A stretch of DNA of 64,000 nucleotides from contig NZ_LMSH01000004.1 of NCBI RefSeq assembly GCF_001428365.1, forward strand, positions 62,001 through 126,000, given 5' to 3'. Every line of letters starts with the position of its first letter. The first letter of the stretch is position 1. The DNA comes from Arthrobacter sp. Soil763. GTDB taxonomy: Bacteria > Actinomycetota > Actinomycetes > Actinomycetales > Micrococcaceae. The notes beneath the pieces are model-generated. The model made no database searches, was not told where the DNA came from, and saw only the letters and a program-made list of their open reading frames with translations. The position numbers were made by a program, and so were the translations under genes. Below, piece by piece: positions 55,007-63,417 of the stretch.

Positions 55007-55189
55007 ATCTCCCAGCCTACCGAACACCTCGGCGGAACCGGCCCGCGCGCGCCCGGCCGCCGACACGGCCGGCAAAAACCGGGGCATTCCGGGTCCCGGG
55101 AAGCCCGCTGGCGGGCGCCGGCACAGGGAACGGCGCTAAAATGGGCCGTCGGCCGCCTGGCCGCCGGATTCTATGGGCCTCGGAGGGTC

Positions 55190-55759
55190 ATGACTAACTC
55201 ACTAGCAGATCGTGCGCGCGGACTCGTTTCGCTCTTTTGGCGCGAAGTGGCCAAGTTCGGCGCCGTCGGCGGTGTCGCCTTCGTCATAGACAACGGGCTG
55301 ACGTATTACCTGATGCACGGGCCCATGTCCGACAGCGAGGCCAAGGCCCGCTTTGTCGGGGCCACGGTCGCGACGATCTTCTCCTGGATCGCCAACCGCT
55401 TCTGGACCTTCCGGCACCGCCGCCAGGAGAACGTGTTGCGCGAGTTCGCCATGTTCGTCCTGATCAACGGCATCGGCATCGGCATCTCCACCGGCCTGAC
55501 CGCCCTCGCCAAGTACGGCATGGGCATCACGGACAAGAACATGCTCTTCCTGGCCGGCGTCGTGGGCATCCTGGTGGCCACCGTCGTGCGCTTCTTCGCC
55601 TACCGGTTCCTGGTCTTCAATAAGGAACTCGACGACGAGCCGGAGTTCTCCCACGACCACGAGATCATCGAACGCCACCCGCACGGCCAGGAGCCGCTCG
55701 GTGTTCCGGGCCAGCGCGGCCGGGACGCGGACACCCCCGGTTCCACAGACCCCAGCTGA
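55190..55759 (+). CDS. GtrA family membrane protein
   Basis: Four-helix membrane protein, 189 aa, of the family thought to flip or transfer lipid-linked sugars in surface polysaccharide synthesis. GGAGGG precedes the ATG. Landmarks are EVAKFGAVGGVAFVIDNGLT, SWIANRFWTFRHRR and ATVVRFFAYRFLVFNKE, then a charged ~40-residue cytoplasmic tail. A TAAAAT -10 box near 55136 is likely. Divergent from purK, as in the mycobacterial Rv3276c/Rv3277 pair. Confidence 0.9.
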   Translation: MTNSLADRARGLVSLFWREVAKFGAVGGVAFVIDNGLTYYLMHGPMSDSEAKARFVGATVATIFSWIANRFWTFRHRRQENVLREFAMFVLINGIGIGISTGLTALAKYGMGITDKNMLFLAGVVGILVATVVRFFAYRFLVFNKELDDEPEFSHDHEIIERHPHGQEPLGVPGQRGRDADTPGSTDPS

Positions 55760-55772
55760 CCCGCCGCGGCAC

Positions 55773-55788
55773 GCGTCGCGCGCGACGC
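55773..55788. terminator. Possible terminator palindrome, gtrA/TIGR03089
   Basis: A perfect 16-bp palindrome (GCGTCGCG/CGCGACGC) in the 32-bp gap between two convergent genes. No T-run. Confidence 0.35.
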
Positions 55789-55791
55789 TGC

Positions 55792-56517
55792 TCAGCCGGC
55801 GTTGATCCGCTCGTCGGCAAGCAGCCGCTCGGTCACCGCAACCTCAGGGTGCACCAGCACCACTGAACCGTCCCGCCGCCACGCTCCGAGCGCCTGGGCG
55901 AGCACGGGACCGACGCCGTCCGCTGCCCGGAGCAGCACCCGTTCGGGCTCGTCCGTGCCGATCTGCCCAGCTTGTCCGGTCGCGGCAAAGTCCGTCAGCA
56001 GCGCCCCGTGGGCGTACGCCGTCCCATCGGCCCCGCGCACTGCGGGGCGGTCCGCCTCCGGTTCGACGAAGGGCATAAAGAAGTCACCGTGGGAGCGCAC
56101 CTCCGCGGCGTAGTCCACGACGCCGGAGGGCAGGTCGCCGGGCCACCGCATGGCCAGCCCGCCGAGGGCCACGGCCAGGACGGCGTCGGAGCGGGCAGCG
56201 GCGGCCGCCGGTGCCGGATCCGCCGTGGCGAGCAGTTCCGCCTCGCCGCCGTCGAGCACCACTTCCATCCCCACCTGCCAGGCGCCGAGGGCGAGCACTA
56301 CCGTTTTCCAGTGCGCCGGAAGGTCCAGGGACAGTCGCGTGCCCGGTTCGGCATCGAGTTCGTCCTGCAACAGGTTGCTGGTCTTGGCCACCCAGTTATC
56401 CAGCACCCGGCCGGAAAGCTCGACCCGTTCGGCGTCGGGGCCGTACCAGGTCAGCCGCGGCGCGGTGGACCGGCCCGAACGCAGGGCGGACATCAGTTCA
56501 AGGGCCGGGATACTCAT
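55792..56517 (-). CDS. TIGR03089 family protein
   Basis: Actinobacteria-specific protein, 241 aa, resembling a reduced N-terminal part of AMP-forming acyl-CoA synthetases: ELSGRVLDNWVAKTSNLLQD, LDLPAHWKTVVLALGAWQVG. No complete adenylation P-loop or C-terminal domain is visible, so catalysis is doubtful. Its occurrence beside whiB, manA and DUF3499 is conserved in Actinobacteria (Rv3256c type). Function unknown. Confidence 0.85.
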   Translation of the reverse strand: MSIPALELMSALRSGRSTAPRLTWYGPDAERVELSGRVLDNWVAKTSNLLQDELDAEPGTRLSLDLPAHWKTVVLALGAWQVGMEVVLDGGEAELLATADPAPAAAAARSDAVLAVALGGLAMRWPGDLPSGVVDYAAEVRSHGDFFMPFVEPEADRPAVRGADGTAYAHGALLTDFAATGQAGQIGTDEPERVLLRAADGVGPVLAQALGAWRRDGSVVLVHPEVAVTERLLADERINAG

Positions 56518-56559
56518 GACCTCATCTTGCCACGACGGCTATGCCGCGGCTCCGGCGCC

Positions 56560-56575
56560 TGTGACGTTCGTCACC
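56560..56575 (-). promoter_or_regulatory. CRP/GlxR-like site between TIGR03089 gene and whiB
   Basis: TGTGA-CGTTCG-TCACC, one mismatch from TGTGA-N6-TCACA. It lies 43-58 bp upstream of the TIGR03089 start and ~220 bp upstream of the whiB promoter. Confidence 0.45.
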
Positions 56576-56796
56576 GCCGGACGCCGGCCGCGGGTGGCTG
56601 GCGCGGCGGCGCCGGATGCCCGGTGGAGGAAAAAGGCCGAAAACGCAGGAAAATCCCAGCGGAGACGCATCGTTCGCTCAAGAAAGTGCTCAGCAGGCTG
56701 TCTTTTACGGCGCGCGGCCGCGGCAGTGTCCGGAAAAAACCGGGCGTGGCGTGCCCGGAAAATCCGCCGGCCGCTGATTATTATCTCCGCTGCGGC

Positions 56797-56826
56797 TTGA
56801 CTCCCGGAGACTTACACGCGTGTAAT
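56797..56826 (+). promoter_or_regulatory. whiB promoter with perfect palindrome
   Basis: -35 TTGACT (56797-56802), an 18-nt spacer and -10 TGTAAT (56821-56826). The 14-bp perfect palindrome TTACACGCGTGTAA at 56812-56825 covers the spacer end and the -10 box, a position suited to a repressor. The predicted leader is about 80 nt. Confidence 0.6.
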
Positions 56827-56915
56827 TAGGTATCGAAAGCCAATGCGCAAAAGCCGGCACACAACCGAGTGTCCGAGGGTCAGGCAAAGGCTGCCAAATC
56901 AGAGAGGGAACGCCA

Positions 56916-57461
56916 ATGGGGCTTGCAGAGCGTATCCATGAAGATGAAGTCGTCGCCGGCCAGGCGACGGCAAAGTACCGGTCACGCGGGGTGCCCAGCG
57001 ACTGGTACGTGGACCCGGCCGATCCGGACGCCGCGCAGCGGTACAACGAACACACCCAGGACTCGCTGCAGGACCAGGCCACGGCCTTCCTCGCAGCCCA
57101 TGAGGCACTTCTGGCCGGGGACGCGGAGCCGGACAACGACCCGCTTGACCCGCCCATGGAACTGCAGACGCTGCACGCCGGAACCACCGCCCAGCCGGTG
57201 TGGATCGGACTGCCGCTCCGACAGGACTTCGATGACGAAGGCGAACTCGGGTGGCAGACGGACGCGCTGTGCGCGCAGACGGACCCCGAGGCCTTCTTCC
57301 CCGAAAAGGGCGGCTCCACCCGCGACGCCAAGAAGGTCTGCGGCGCCTGCAACGTCCGTTCGCAGTGCCTGGAATACGCCCTGGCTAACGATGAGCGCTT
57401 CGGTATCTGGGGCGGACTCTCCGAGCGGGAGCGCCGCCGGCTTAGGAAGCGGGCAGTCTAA
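56916..57461 (+). CDS. WhiB family transcriptional regulator (WhiB2/WhmD-like)
   Basis: Iron-sulfur cluster-binding regulator, 181 aa, about twice the usual length because of a ~95-residue acidic N-terminal extension. The WhiB domain carries the four cluster Cys at about 119, 142, 145 and 151 (ALCAQTD, then VCGACNVRSQC), the GIWGG turn at ~163-167 and a basic C-terminal DNA-binding tail ERERRRLRKRA. The context (manA, LCP, DUF3499, TIGR03089) matches the whiB2/whmD locus, which controls division and septation in relatives (family knowledge). GAGAGGGA precedes the ATG. Confidence 0.92.
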   Translation: MGLAERIHEDEVVAGQATAKYRSRGVPSDWYVDPADPDAAQRYNEHTQDSLQDQATAFLAAHEALLAGDAEPDNDPLDPPMELQTLHAGTTAQPVWIGLPLRQDFDDEGELGWQTDALCAQTDPEAFFPEKGGSTRDAKKVCGACNVRSQCLEYALANDERFGIWGGLSERERRRLRKRAV

Positions 57462-57480
57462 TTCTTCATGAAGTACGGGT

Positions 57481-57520
57481 CACCGCCGTCGTGGTAGCCC
57501 ACGACGGCGGTGACTTTCTT
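57481..57520 (+). terminator. whiB terminator hairpin overlapping the next gene start
   Basis: CACCGCCGTCGTGG (57481-57494) and CCACGACGGCGGTG (57499-57512) form a perfect 14-bp stem with a 4-nt TAGC loop, followed by ACTTTCTT, 20 nt after the whiB stop. The stem contains the only ordinary start codon (GTG 57491) of the downstream glycosyltransferase. Confidence 0.7.
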
Positions 57521-60500
57521 CCCCGGACCCTCGCGGCCCTGGCCGCGCAGACGCGCCCGGCCGACGCCGCGATCGGCGTCGACACCGGATCCCGCGACCA
57601 CTCCCTGGCGCTGCTCGGACAAGCGCTGGGGGCAGCCAACGTCACCGCCGTCGACCCGGGCCGCAGCGGCCTGGGCGGCGCGGTCCAGGCCGGCCTCGCG
57701 GCCCTCGAGCCCCGACCGGCCGGGTCCCCCGGCTCCGAATGGATCTGGCTGCTGCACGATGACGCCGCTCCGGCGCCGGAGGCCCTCGCCGAACTGCTGC
57801 ACGCCGTGGAGCGGGCCCCGTCGGTCACCGTGGCGGGCTGCAAACAGCTCGACTGGCACGCGGAACGCCGGCTGATCGACGTCGGTCTGTCCACCAGCCG
57901 CTGGGCCGAGCGGCTCTCCCTGATCGAGGCCGACGAACTCGACCAGGGCCAGTACGACGGGCGCAGCGACACCTTCGCGGTGAACTCGGCCGGCATGCTG
58001 GTCCGCCGCGACGTCTGGGAGGACCTGCGCGGCTTCGACCCCGCCCTGCCGGGGACCGGGGACGACGTCGACTTCTGCTGGCGCAACCGCTTGGCCGGAC
58101 ACCGTGTGGTCGTGGTACCGAGCGCCCGCATGTTCCACGTCGCCCACCGCCCGCACGGCGCGGGCACCGCCAAGGCCGCCCGCAAGGCCCAGGTCCACCT
58201 GCGGCTCAAGCACGCCGCGGCCTGGAAAGTCCCGCTGCACGCGGCCGGCGCCCTCCTGGGCAGCCTCTTCAAACTTGTCCTCAGCATCGCGGTGAAGGAT
58301 CCCGGCCACGGGTTCTCCCAGCTGCTGGCCACCCTCGGCGCCCTGGCCCGGCCGGCCGCGGTGATCCGGGGCCGGCGCAACGCCGCGCGCACCCGCCGGA
58401 TCCGGCGGTCCGTGATTAAGGGCCTGCAAACGCCCCGGCGGGAAGTCTGGGCGCACCGGCGGTCGCTGATCGAAGCCTTCGGTTCGGACGAAGCGGAGGA
58501 CTCCGGCCACGATCCGCTGGCCGAACAGCCCACCGGCGATGCCGCCGACGACTTCTCGGCACTGCGTACTCCCGAGCGGGGCTGGGCCGGCAACGGCGCC
58601 CTGCTGGCCGTGCTGCTGGCCACGGCCGCGTCCGTCCTGGGCCTGCTGGGCCTGTTCCGGGCCGACGCCGTCACCGGCGGGGCCTTGATCCCGGTCTCGG
58701 CCCGGCTGGGCGACATCTGGGACCACGCCTCCGGCTGGTGGATCGCCCTGGGGGCCGGGCTGCCGGGGCACGGAGACCCGTTCGACTACCTGCTCTGGGT
58801 GCTCGGCGTGCTCGGCGCGGGCAACGCCAGCGGAGCCGTAGCCTGGCTGTTGCTCCTGGCCATGCCGCTGTCCGCCCTCGGTGCGTGGTTCGCCGCCGGT
58901 GCCCTGACCCGCCGCCGCCGGCTGCGGCTCGCGGCGGCACTGGTCTGGGCCGGGGCACCCGCCCTCCAGGTGGCCCTGAACCAGGGCCGGCTCGGCGCCC
59001 TCATCGCCCACATGCTGCTGCCCCTGCTCGTCCTGGCCCTGCTGCGCGCCACCGGGTCCGTTCCGGGCCGCGGGCTTTTCGCCATGCCGGCGCCGGGGGA
59101 CCGCAGGTTCACGGAGAAGCCTCCGATCAAGCCCGGCATCAACGGCACCCCGTCCTGGACGGCCGCTGCCGCGGCTGGCCTGGCCCTGGCCGCGGTGACT
59201 GCGGCAGCCCCGTCCCTGCTGGTGCCGGCCGTCATCATCGTGGTGCTGTGCGCCGTCCTGCTCGGGCGCCGCGGGCGCACGCTGTGGTGGACGCTGCTGC
59301 CCGCCCTGGCCATGTTCCTCCCGCTCGCGCTCTCGGTCCTGGACCGTCCCCGGGCGCTGCTGGCCGACCCGGGCCTGCCCCTGGGCTTTGACGCCGCACC
59401 CCTCTGGCAACAAGCCCTCGGCCAGCCGCTGCGCTTCGACGCCGGCGCCGGGCTGGCCGGACTTCCGGCGTTCGGACCCGGTGCTGTCCCGTGGGCCCTG
59501 CTCCTGGCCCTGCTGCTCGGCCTGCCGGTCCTGCTCCTTGCCATCACGGCGCTCTTCCTTCCGGGCCGGCCCGCCGCCGGCCCCGGGCCCCGACTGGCCC
59601 GCTGCCTCTGGGCCGGCGCCCTGCTGATGCTGGCCGGCGGCTGGCTCGCCGGGCACGTCGCCACCGGCGCCAGCGGCGACGTCCTGGTCACCCCCTTCAG
59701 CGGCCCTGCGGTCTCCACGGCGGCTTTCGCGCTCCTGGGCGCTGCCCTGATCGGTGCCCAGGCCCTGCTCGACGCGGCCGACGCTCCAGATACCCCGGCC
59801 CCGGGCCGCCGCATCCTGGTCCGGCGCCTGGTGATCCGCGGCACAGCGGCCACGGCGACTGTCCTGCTGATCGCAGGCCCGCTCACCGGCCTCGCCGCGT
59901 GGGCCGCCCACAACCTGCTGCAGTCCGGCCCGGACCCGACGGCCACGGCTGCGGCCACCCCGGCTGGCGGGATCGCCGGTGCGGACGCCGGCGCCGCGGA
60001 GGCCGGCACCGGCACAGACCCGGCGCGCGCCGCCTCCCTCGGGGTGCCGCGGCTGGTGCAGGGCGGCCGCGCCCGGACCCTGCCGGCCACGGCCGTCGAC
60101 CGGGGTGAAGGCACGGAACAGACCCGCACCCTCGTCATCTCCACCCGGGAAAACGGGACCTTCGCCGCCGCCCTCATGCGCGGCGCCGGCACCCGGCTCG
60201 ACTCCCTGTCCGCCGTCGCCTCCGCCCGCCAGATCCTGGGCGGTCCCGGCGAAGAGACAGTCCGCGACGACGATGCCGTGACGGCTGCCCTGCGCGGCGC
60301 GGTCGCGACGATCGTGGCGGCCGACGGCGTCGATCCCCGGCAGCGGCTTGAACAGCTCGGCGCCGGCTTCGTGGTCCTGGAAGCCGCCGACGACGCCGCC
60401 GAACTGCTGGCCAGCCGCATGGACGCCGTGCCCGGCCTCGTGGCTGTCGGCCGAACCGAGTCCGGCTGGCTCTGGCGGATCACCCCGCTGAACGAGGCGG

Positions 60501-60910
60501 CCGCCGAGGCCGCGGACGTCGCACACCGGGTCCGGATCGTCGACGCGGCCGGGAAGTCCGTGGGCTTGCTGCCTTCCGGGCCGGTCAGCGCCGACGCGCC
60601 GGTGCCCGACGGCCCGGAAGGCCGCCTGGTGGTCCTCGCCGACCGCGCGGACCCGAACTGGAGCGCCTGGCTGGACGGCCGGCGGCTCACCGCCACCACC
60701 TCCGACTGGGCCCAGGCGTTCACCCTGCCCACCCACGGCGGCCAGCTCAGCATCCGCTACGACACCCCGTGGGCTCCCTGGACCGGCATCGCGCAGGCCG
60801 TCGTGATCGGCCTGACCGTGCTGCTGGCCATTCCGATGCCCGCCCGCCGCCGCAACGCCGGCTTCTCCAGGGACGAAGTCTCCCTGCGTAAGGATCACCA
60901 ACATGCGTGA
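57491..60910 (+). CDS. GT2 glycosyltransferase with large membrane domain
   Basis: 1139 aa, probably acting on envelope glycans. The N-terminal GT-A domain (~1-240) has IWLLHDDAAPAP (the metal-binding acidic motif) and GTGDDVDFCWRNRLAG. The rest has about a dozen hydrophobic segments (from ~355) and an extracytoplasmic region near the end before a last helix and a basic tail. GTG at 57491 is the first standard start, but the conserved first strand VTAVVVAHDGG begins upstream at 57479; the frame is open back to 57446 without ATG, GTG or TTG. It overlaps the DUF5719 gene by 8 bp. The glycan product is unknown. Confidence 0.85.
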   Translation: MVAHDGGDFLPRTLAALAAQTRPADAAIGVDTGSRDHSLALLGQALGAANVTAVDPGRSGLGGAVQAGLAALEPRPAGSPGSEWIWLLHDDAAPAPEALAELLHAVERAPSVTVAGCKQLDWHAERRLIDVGLSTSRWAERLSLIEADELDQGQYDGRSDTFAVNSAGMLVRRDVWEDLRGFDPALPGTGDDVDFCWRNRLAGHRVVVVPSARMFHVAHRPHGAGTAKAARKAQVHLRLKHAAAWKVPLHAAGALLGSLFKLVLSIAVKDPGHGFSQLLATLGALARPAAVIRGRRNAARTRRIRRSVIKGLQTPRREVWAHRRSLIEAFGSDEAEDSGHDPLAEQPTGDAADDFSALRTPERGWAGNGALLAVLLATAASVLGLLGLFRADAVTGGALIPVSARLGDIWDHASGWWIALGAGLPGHGDPFDYLLWVLGVLGAGNASGAVAWLLLLAMPLSALGAWFAAGALTRRRRLRLAAALVWAGAPALQVALNQGRLGALIAHMLLPLLVLALLRATGSVPGRGLFAMPAPGDRRFTEKPPIKPGINGTPSWTAAAAAGLALAAVTAAAPSLLVPAVIIVVLCAVLLGRRGRTLWWTLLPALAMFLPLALSVLDRPRALLADPGLPLGFDAAPLWQQALGQPLRFDAGAGLAGLPAFGPGAVPWALLLALLLGLPVLLLAITALFLPGRPAAGPGPRLARCLWAGALLMLAGGWLAGHVATGASGDVLVTPFSGPAVSTAAFALLGAALIGAQALLDAADAPDTPAPGRRILVRRLVIRGTAATATVLLIAGPLTGLAAWAAHNLLQSGPDPTATAAATPAGGIAGADAGAAEAGTGTDPARAASLGVPRLVQGGRARTLPATAVDRGEGTEQTRTLVISTRENGTFAAALMRGAGTRLDSLSAVASARQILGGPGEETVRDDDAVTAALRGAVATIVAADGVDPRQRLEQLGAGFVVLEAADDAAELLASRMDAVPGLVAVGRTESGWLWRITPLNEAAAEAADVAHRVRIVDAAGKSVGLLPSGPVSADAPVPDGPEGRLVVLADRADPNWSAWLDGRRLTATTSDWAQAFTLPTHGGQLSIRYDTPWAPWTGIAQAVVIGLTVLLAIPMPARRRNAGFSRDEVSLRKDHQHA

Positions 60911-62702
60911 GGACCACCGCGACGACGACGCCGGGCAGCCGGGCGCAGACGCCCCGGCCGGCCAGGCAACAGGCCCGGCCCGGCAACCGGACGACACGGC
61001 CGCGCAGCCCGGTTCCACTCCGGCGCAACCCGACACCGCCCCGGTCCGCGGCCGGGCAGGCAGGCCGGGCCCGGCGCCCCGGACCCCGGCCGCGCGCCGG
61101 CTGCGGTCCGCGGCCGCGGCCGTGGGCGGCCTCGCCGCCGCCGCCGTGCTGGTCGCCGCCGGCGGGGGACTGATCGCCGCGGACCGGCTCGCCCCCCAGG
61201 GGCCGGGCAGCCGGCAGCTCCAGGCGCCGTTGACCGCGGTGCCGGCCGGCAGCAGCGTCGGCATCTGCCCCGGACCGGCCCGGTTGCTCCAGGGAACCCC
61301 GGTGGGCACCGATCCGCAGTTCAGCCCCGAATCGGCCACCGCCCGGAGCGCCGTGACCGCCGTCGTCCTCAGCTCCGGCAACGGCACGCTGCCCGGCAGC
61401 CGGCTGGCCGCGCTCGGCGGACGCACCCTGGCGGAACTGGCCAAGCCCGTGCCGCCGGCCAGCGCCCCCGCGCCGTCGGCCACTGTCGCCGGCCCGGCCG
61501 CGTCGGCGCCCGTCCCGACGGCCGCCGTCGAACCCCAACGCGGGGTCCAGTCCGCCACCGTGCTCAGCGCTGATGCGCTGGCAAACCAGCAGCCCTCCGC
61601 CGCCGGACTGCTCAGCTATACCGCTGCCGACGGCGACCTCCGCGGCGCCGCCGCGGCCGCCTGCCAGCGGCCCTCCAACGACCAGTGGCTGGTGGGCGCG
61701 AACACCGCCCTTGGCCGGACCGCGGTGCTGCACCTCAGCAACGCCTCCGGCACCCCCGCCACCGTCAGCCTCGACCTGTTCGGCGCCAAGGGCACCATCC
61801 AGGCCCCCGGAAGCCGCGGGCTGCTGGTGGCGCCCGGAAAGACCCGGTCCATCATCCTGGCCGGTCTCGCCCCCGGACAGGACCGGCTGAGCGTGCGGGT
61901 GCGCAGCACAGGCGGGCCGGTCTCGGCCATCATCCAGCAGAGCGTGCTCCGCGGGCTGACCCCCGGAGGCGTCGACTTCATCGCCCCCGGCGCGGCCCCC
62001 GCCGCGCGGCAGGTCATCTCCGGCATCGATATCCAGAACCCGGCCGCCGTGCGGGCCCTCGGCGGGAAGACCGGCTTCGCCGACGCGACGCCCGGGCTGC
62101 AGATCACCGTGCCGGGCGCCGCGGACGCCGTCGTGGAAGTCAAGTTGTTTGGCCGGGACGGGCAAAAGCCGCTGCCCGGCGGCGGCGTCGTCACCGCCAA
62201 GGCCGGGGCGGTCACGGAGATCCCGCTCGCGGGGGTGCCCGCGGGCCACTACACCGTCTCCGCCACCTCGGATGTCTCCTTCGCCGCCGCCGCCCGGATT
62301 ACCCGCGGCCTGGACGCCGGGGAAGCCGCGGATTTCGCCTGGGCGCCGTCCTCGGGCAGGCTCGGCAGCCAGCACGTCGTGCCGATGCCGCAGAAGGGGG
62401 AGCGGTTCCTGGTCTTCGGCGCGCCGGAGGGCCGGGCCAGAATCAGTTACACGCCGATCACCGCGGACGGCAAGGTCCGGGCCGCCGCCACCGCGGACAT
62501 TGCCGGCGGAACCACCGCGTCCGTCCGGGTCCCGGACGACGTCGGAGGCTCACCCGTGGCGGGCTACCTCGTCTCCGCCTCGGGGGACGCCGCCTACGGC
62601 GCGGTGCTGCTGCAGCAGGAGGGGCGCGCGGACATCGCGAGCGTCGCCGTCACGCCCGGCGCCGCCGGGAGTCAGGAAGTACCGGTCTCGCTCGGCTACT
62701 AG
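60903..62702 (+). CDS. DUF5719 family membrane-anchored protein
   Basis: 599 aa, function unknown, actinobacterial. A Pro/Ala/Arg-rich cytoplasmic tail of ~65 residues and one membrane helix (about 69-92, AAAAVGGLAAAAVLVAAGGG) precede an extracytoplasmic part. That part has repeated beta-rich segments such as TAVLHLSNASGTPATVSLDL and GADAVVEVKLFGRDG-like strands, suggesting beta-sandwich domains. Overlap with the glycosyltransferase suggests joint function in envelope assembly. Confidence 0.85.
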   Translation: MREDHRDDDAGQPGADAPAGQATGPARQPDDTAAQPGSTPAQPDTAPVRGRAGRPGPAPRTPAARRLRSAAAAVGGLAAAAVLVAAGGGLIAADRLAPQGPGSRQLQAPLTAVPAGSSVGICPGPARLLQGTPVGTDPQFSPESATARSAVTAVVLSSGNGTLPGSRLAALGGRTLAELAKPVPPASAPAPSATVAGPAASAPVPTAAVEPQRGVQSATVLSADALANQQPSAAGLLSYTAADGDLRGAAAAACQRPSNDQWLVGANTALGRTAVLHLSNASGTPATVSLDLFGAKGTIQAPGSRGLLVAPGKTRSIILAGLAPGQDRLSVRVRSTGGPVSAIIQQSVLRGLTPGGVDFIAPGAAPAARQVISGIDIQNPAAVRALGGKTGFADATPGLQITVPGAADAVVEVKLFGRDGQKPLPGGGVVTAKAGAVTEIPLAGVPAGHYTVSATSDVSFAAAARITRGLDAGEAADFAWAPSSGRLGSQHVVPMPQKGERFLVFGAPEGRARISYTPITADGKVRAAATADIAGGTTASVRVPDDVGGSPVAGYLVSASGDAAYGAVLLQQEGRADIASVAVTPGAAGSQEVPVSLGY

Positions 62703-62709
62703 GCCCGCC

Positions 62710-62730
62710 CGCCGGCGCGCCCTGCCGGCG
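62710..62730. terminator. Possible terminator hairpin, DUF5719/metallopeptidase
   Basis: CGCCGGC and GCCGGCG form a 7-bp stem with a 7-nt loop between convergent genes; no T-run. Confidence 0.35.
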
Positions 62731-62764
62731 GCGCTTCTGAGGCGGCGCCGCTCCCCGGGCAGGG

Positions 62765-63262
62765 TCAGTAGCGGCGGCGGTACACCGGGTCCAGCGATTC
62801 GGGCGGGACGCCCAGCATCTCCGCGGTGCGCTCGACCACGACGTCGTGCACGAGGTCCTGGAGTTCCTCGCGGCTGCCGCAGGCCTGTTCTACGACCCTG
62901 CGGTAGAGCGTGATGACCGGGCCGTCCTCCGCCGTCGCCGGCGTGTACTCGCCCATCGGGGCGGGGGTGCCCTCGGCGACCAGCTGTTCGAGGCCGGGCG
63001 GGATTTCCTCCACCGCGAAGCGCACCCCGTCCAGCGGCTTGCCCCAGATGTCGTGCAGGCGCTGGGCCGAATCCAGGACGAAATCATCGAACCGGTCCGA
63101 GCGGGTCCGGTAACCGGGCAGCGTGGGCAGCATCAATTCCCCGCGGAGGCCCCGGCCGTGCCGGTTCCTGCGGCGTTGCCGGAAGCTCTTCCCCTTGCTG
63201 CCGCTGCCGGCGGGGTCAGCCAACCGGACCGTAAAGCCGGAATCATGGTGCGATGACTGCAT
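62765..63262 (-). CDS. Metallopeptidase-family protein (Zincin_1) lacking HExxH
   Basis: 165 aa. A basic N-terminal stretch (GKSFRQRRRNRHGRGLRG) precedes the small zincin-like domain with FDDFVLDSAQRLHDIWGKPL, RFAVEEIPPG and ITLYRRVVEQACGSREEL. Where family members have the HExxH zinc motif the sequence reads LVHDVVVERTAEMLGV, so the catalytic pair is missing. Peptidase activity is therefore doubtful. Its place next to DUF3499 is conserved (Rv3259 type). ATG start. Confidence 0.82.
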   Translation of the reverse strand: MQSSHHDSGFTVRLADPAGSGSKGKSFRQRRRNRHGRGLRGELMLPTLPGYRTRSDRFDDFVLDSAQRLHDIWGKPLDGVRFAVEEIPPGLEQLVAEGTPAPMGEYTPATAEDGPVITLYRRVVEQACGSREELQDLVHDVVVERTAEMLGVPPESLDPVYRRRY

Positions 63263-63417
63263 ATCTCGACTCTAAACCCGGCGCCTGAATTCTGCGAGAC
63301 GGCTGCCCTGCGGCCGTTCTTCCCGCCCGCATCAGCGGTCAACCGGTAAGCGGTTTCCGCCCGGACCAGCGTTTCAATGCGCGGCTGCAGCCCCCGGGCG
63401 GAGTAACCTGTGATGTC

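Larger units (their letters stand above)
56518..56915. other. Intergenic control region between TIGR03089 gene and whiB
   Basis: About 400 bp between divergent genes with no gene supported. It holds a CRP-like site close to the minus-strand gene and a strong palindromic promoter close to whiB. GAGAGGGA before 56916 is the whiB ribosome binding site. The central part shows nothing I can identify. Confidence 0.6.

Noticed and set aside
57458..61558. 1366-codon minus-strand frame opposite the GT2 gene
   Set aside because: Low-complexity Gly/Gln/Pro/Arg-rich translation and fully antisense to a recognised membrane glycosyltransferase.
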